A DNA stretch of 5,381 nucleotides from Methanocorpusculum sp. (lineage in GTDB: Archaea > Halobacteriota > Methanomicrobia > Methanomicrobiales > Methanocorpusculaceae): positions 1 to 5,381 of the forward strand of contig DALTVZ010000013.1 of the NCBI GenBank assembly GCA_029987315.1, in the 5' to 3' direction. The position numbers and the translations under genes are program-made. Position 1 is the first letter of the stretch. Every line of letters starts with the position of its first letter. The notes below the pieces were generated by a model. The model searched no databases, was not told the DNA's origin, and worked only from the letters and a program-made list of their open reading frames with translations. Below, one piece after another: positions 4,733-5,381 of the stretch.

Positions 4733-5381
4733 ATGAAAAAAATTCTGATCATATCGGGAGTCATCCTGACCATGCTTTGTGTCATCTTCGCCGCAGGCTG
4801 CATCTCCGGCGAGTCGTCCGGCACTATTGTTATCACCAACTCGGATAAAACGACCGTGACGCTGAACCAAACCGCCGAACGGATCGTTCTTCTCAACTCG
4901 AACGCGGGAGAGATCCTGTATCTTTTAGGCGACGCTGACAAAGTTGTCGGTATTTCCCAGTCGATCGCGAACAATGCCGAGCAGAGAAAAATGTATCCGA
5001 ACGCCACGATCGTTGGAGCATGGAACGAGCCGGATGTGGAGTATCTCATCTCGCTGGATGTTGATCTGGTGATCGGGTATGCGACCTCGAAGCCGAAGAA
5101 CGCCGAGGTCCTTGACTCTGCCGGGATCCCGATCGTGTATATCGACTGTACCAAACCGGAAACGATGACGCAGGACATCGTTGAGATCGGCAAGATCTCA
5201 GGAAACAGTGAAAAGGCTCAAAAAATTGCAGCTTATTATCACGAGGTCATCACCGAGGTGGAGTCCCGCGTCGCCCCGATATCTAGTACTCATACGGTCT
5301 ACGCTGAAAGCTACACGGCATACTGGGTCCAGGGAACGGATACGGGAATGGGGCAGCTGATAAAAATTGCCGGCGGACAAA
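4733..5381 (+). CDS. ABC transporter substrate-binding lipoprotein, iron-complex/corrinoid class (3' end missing)
   Basis: The frame is open from the ATG at 4733 to the right edge, giving 216 complete residues. The start has a basic MKK, a hydrophobic stretch (4-19) and a lipobox AAGC with the cysteine at residue 23. The protein should therefore be a lipoprotein anchored on the outer face of the membrane. A short Ser/Gly linker follows, then a fold typical of the FecB/BtuF (TroA-like, PF01497) binding proteins: ERIVLLNSNAGEILYLLG (about 49-66), DKVVGIS (69-75), WNEPDVEYLISLDVDLVIGY (99-118), a GIPIVYID strand (130-137) and GMGQLIKIAGG near the edge (about 205-215). Family members run about 300-380 residues, so roughly a third or more is missing. 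It should deliver its ligand to the permease at 2832. Ligand unknown: ferric or other metal chelates, haem and corrinoids are all carried by relatives. Confidence 0.93.
   Translation, partial: MKKILIISGVILTMLCVIFAAGCISGESSGTIVITNSDKTTVTLNQTAERIVLLNSNAGEILYLLGDADKVVGISQSIANNAEQRKMYPNATIVGAWNEPDVEYLISLDVDLVIGYATSKPKNAEVLDSAGIPIVYIDCTKPETMTQDIVEIGKISGNSEKAQKIAAYYHEVITEVESRVAPISSTHTVYAESYTAYWVQGTDTGMGQLIKIAGGQ

Noticed and set aside
4708..5193. A 161-codon minus-strand frame opposite the binding protein
   Set aside because: It is antisense to the substrate-binding protein, which has a lipobox, a ribosome site and family motifs. No independent support.
1..5381. CRISPR arrays, insertion sequences, att sites or defence genes
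   Set aside because: No spaced repeats, transposase, integrase or target duplications were seen. All genes are typical chromosomal housekeeping or transport genes with similar composition.

Overview
The window looks archaeal and most resembles a euryarchaeal methanogen, probably of the Methanomicrobiales. I infer this from four things. The glycyl-tRNA synthetase is the single-chain archaeal/eukaryotic type. A double helix-turn-helix protein belongs to what I recognise as a euryarchaeal family. Gene starts lie behind TATA-like boxes, some with no Shine-Dalgarno site. Coding DNA is near 50% GC with AT-rich gaps. A Methanocorpusculum-like genome would fit, but the genus is a guess.

Layout. Positions 1-1197 (minus strand) hold the N-terminal 399 codons of glycyl-tRNA synthetase, cut by the left edge. 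A 255-bp divergent gap (1198-1452) carries promoters for both directions. It ends in an imperfect tandem duplication of a Shine-Dalgarno-plus-ATG unit just before the next gene. On the plus strand follow a 203-residue protein with two predicted helix-turn-helix segments (1453-2064) and, after 37 bp, a UPF0173/UlaG-like metallo-beta-lactamase-fold hydrolase (2102-2767). A 64-bp gap then holds a perfect 7-bp inverted repeat and a TATA-like box. After it comes a three-gene ABC importer of the iron/corrinoid (FecCD/BtuCD) class: permease (2832-3959), ATPase (3956-4723, 4-bp ATGA overlap) and lipoprotein substrate-binding protein (4733 to the right edge, incomplete).

How the genes work together. 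The last three form a clear operon. The binding protein captures a metal chelate or corrinoid outside the cell, the permease forms the channel and the ATPase powers it. The substrate cannot be read from sequence. The first three genes are housekeeping or conserved genes with no visible link to the importer.

I see no previously undescribed system here. The points most worth checking are the duplicated start-site unit at 1421-1456, the palindrome in the importer promoter at 2776-2796, and a strong excess of GATC tetranucleotides across the coding DNA.
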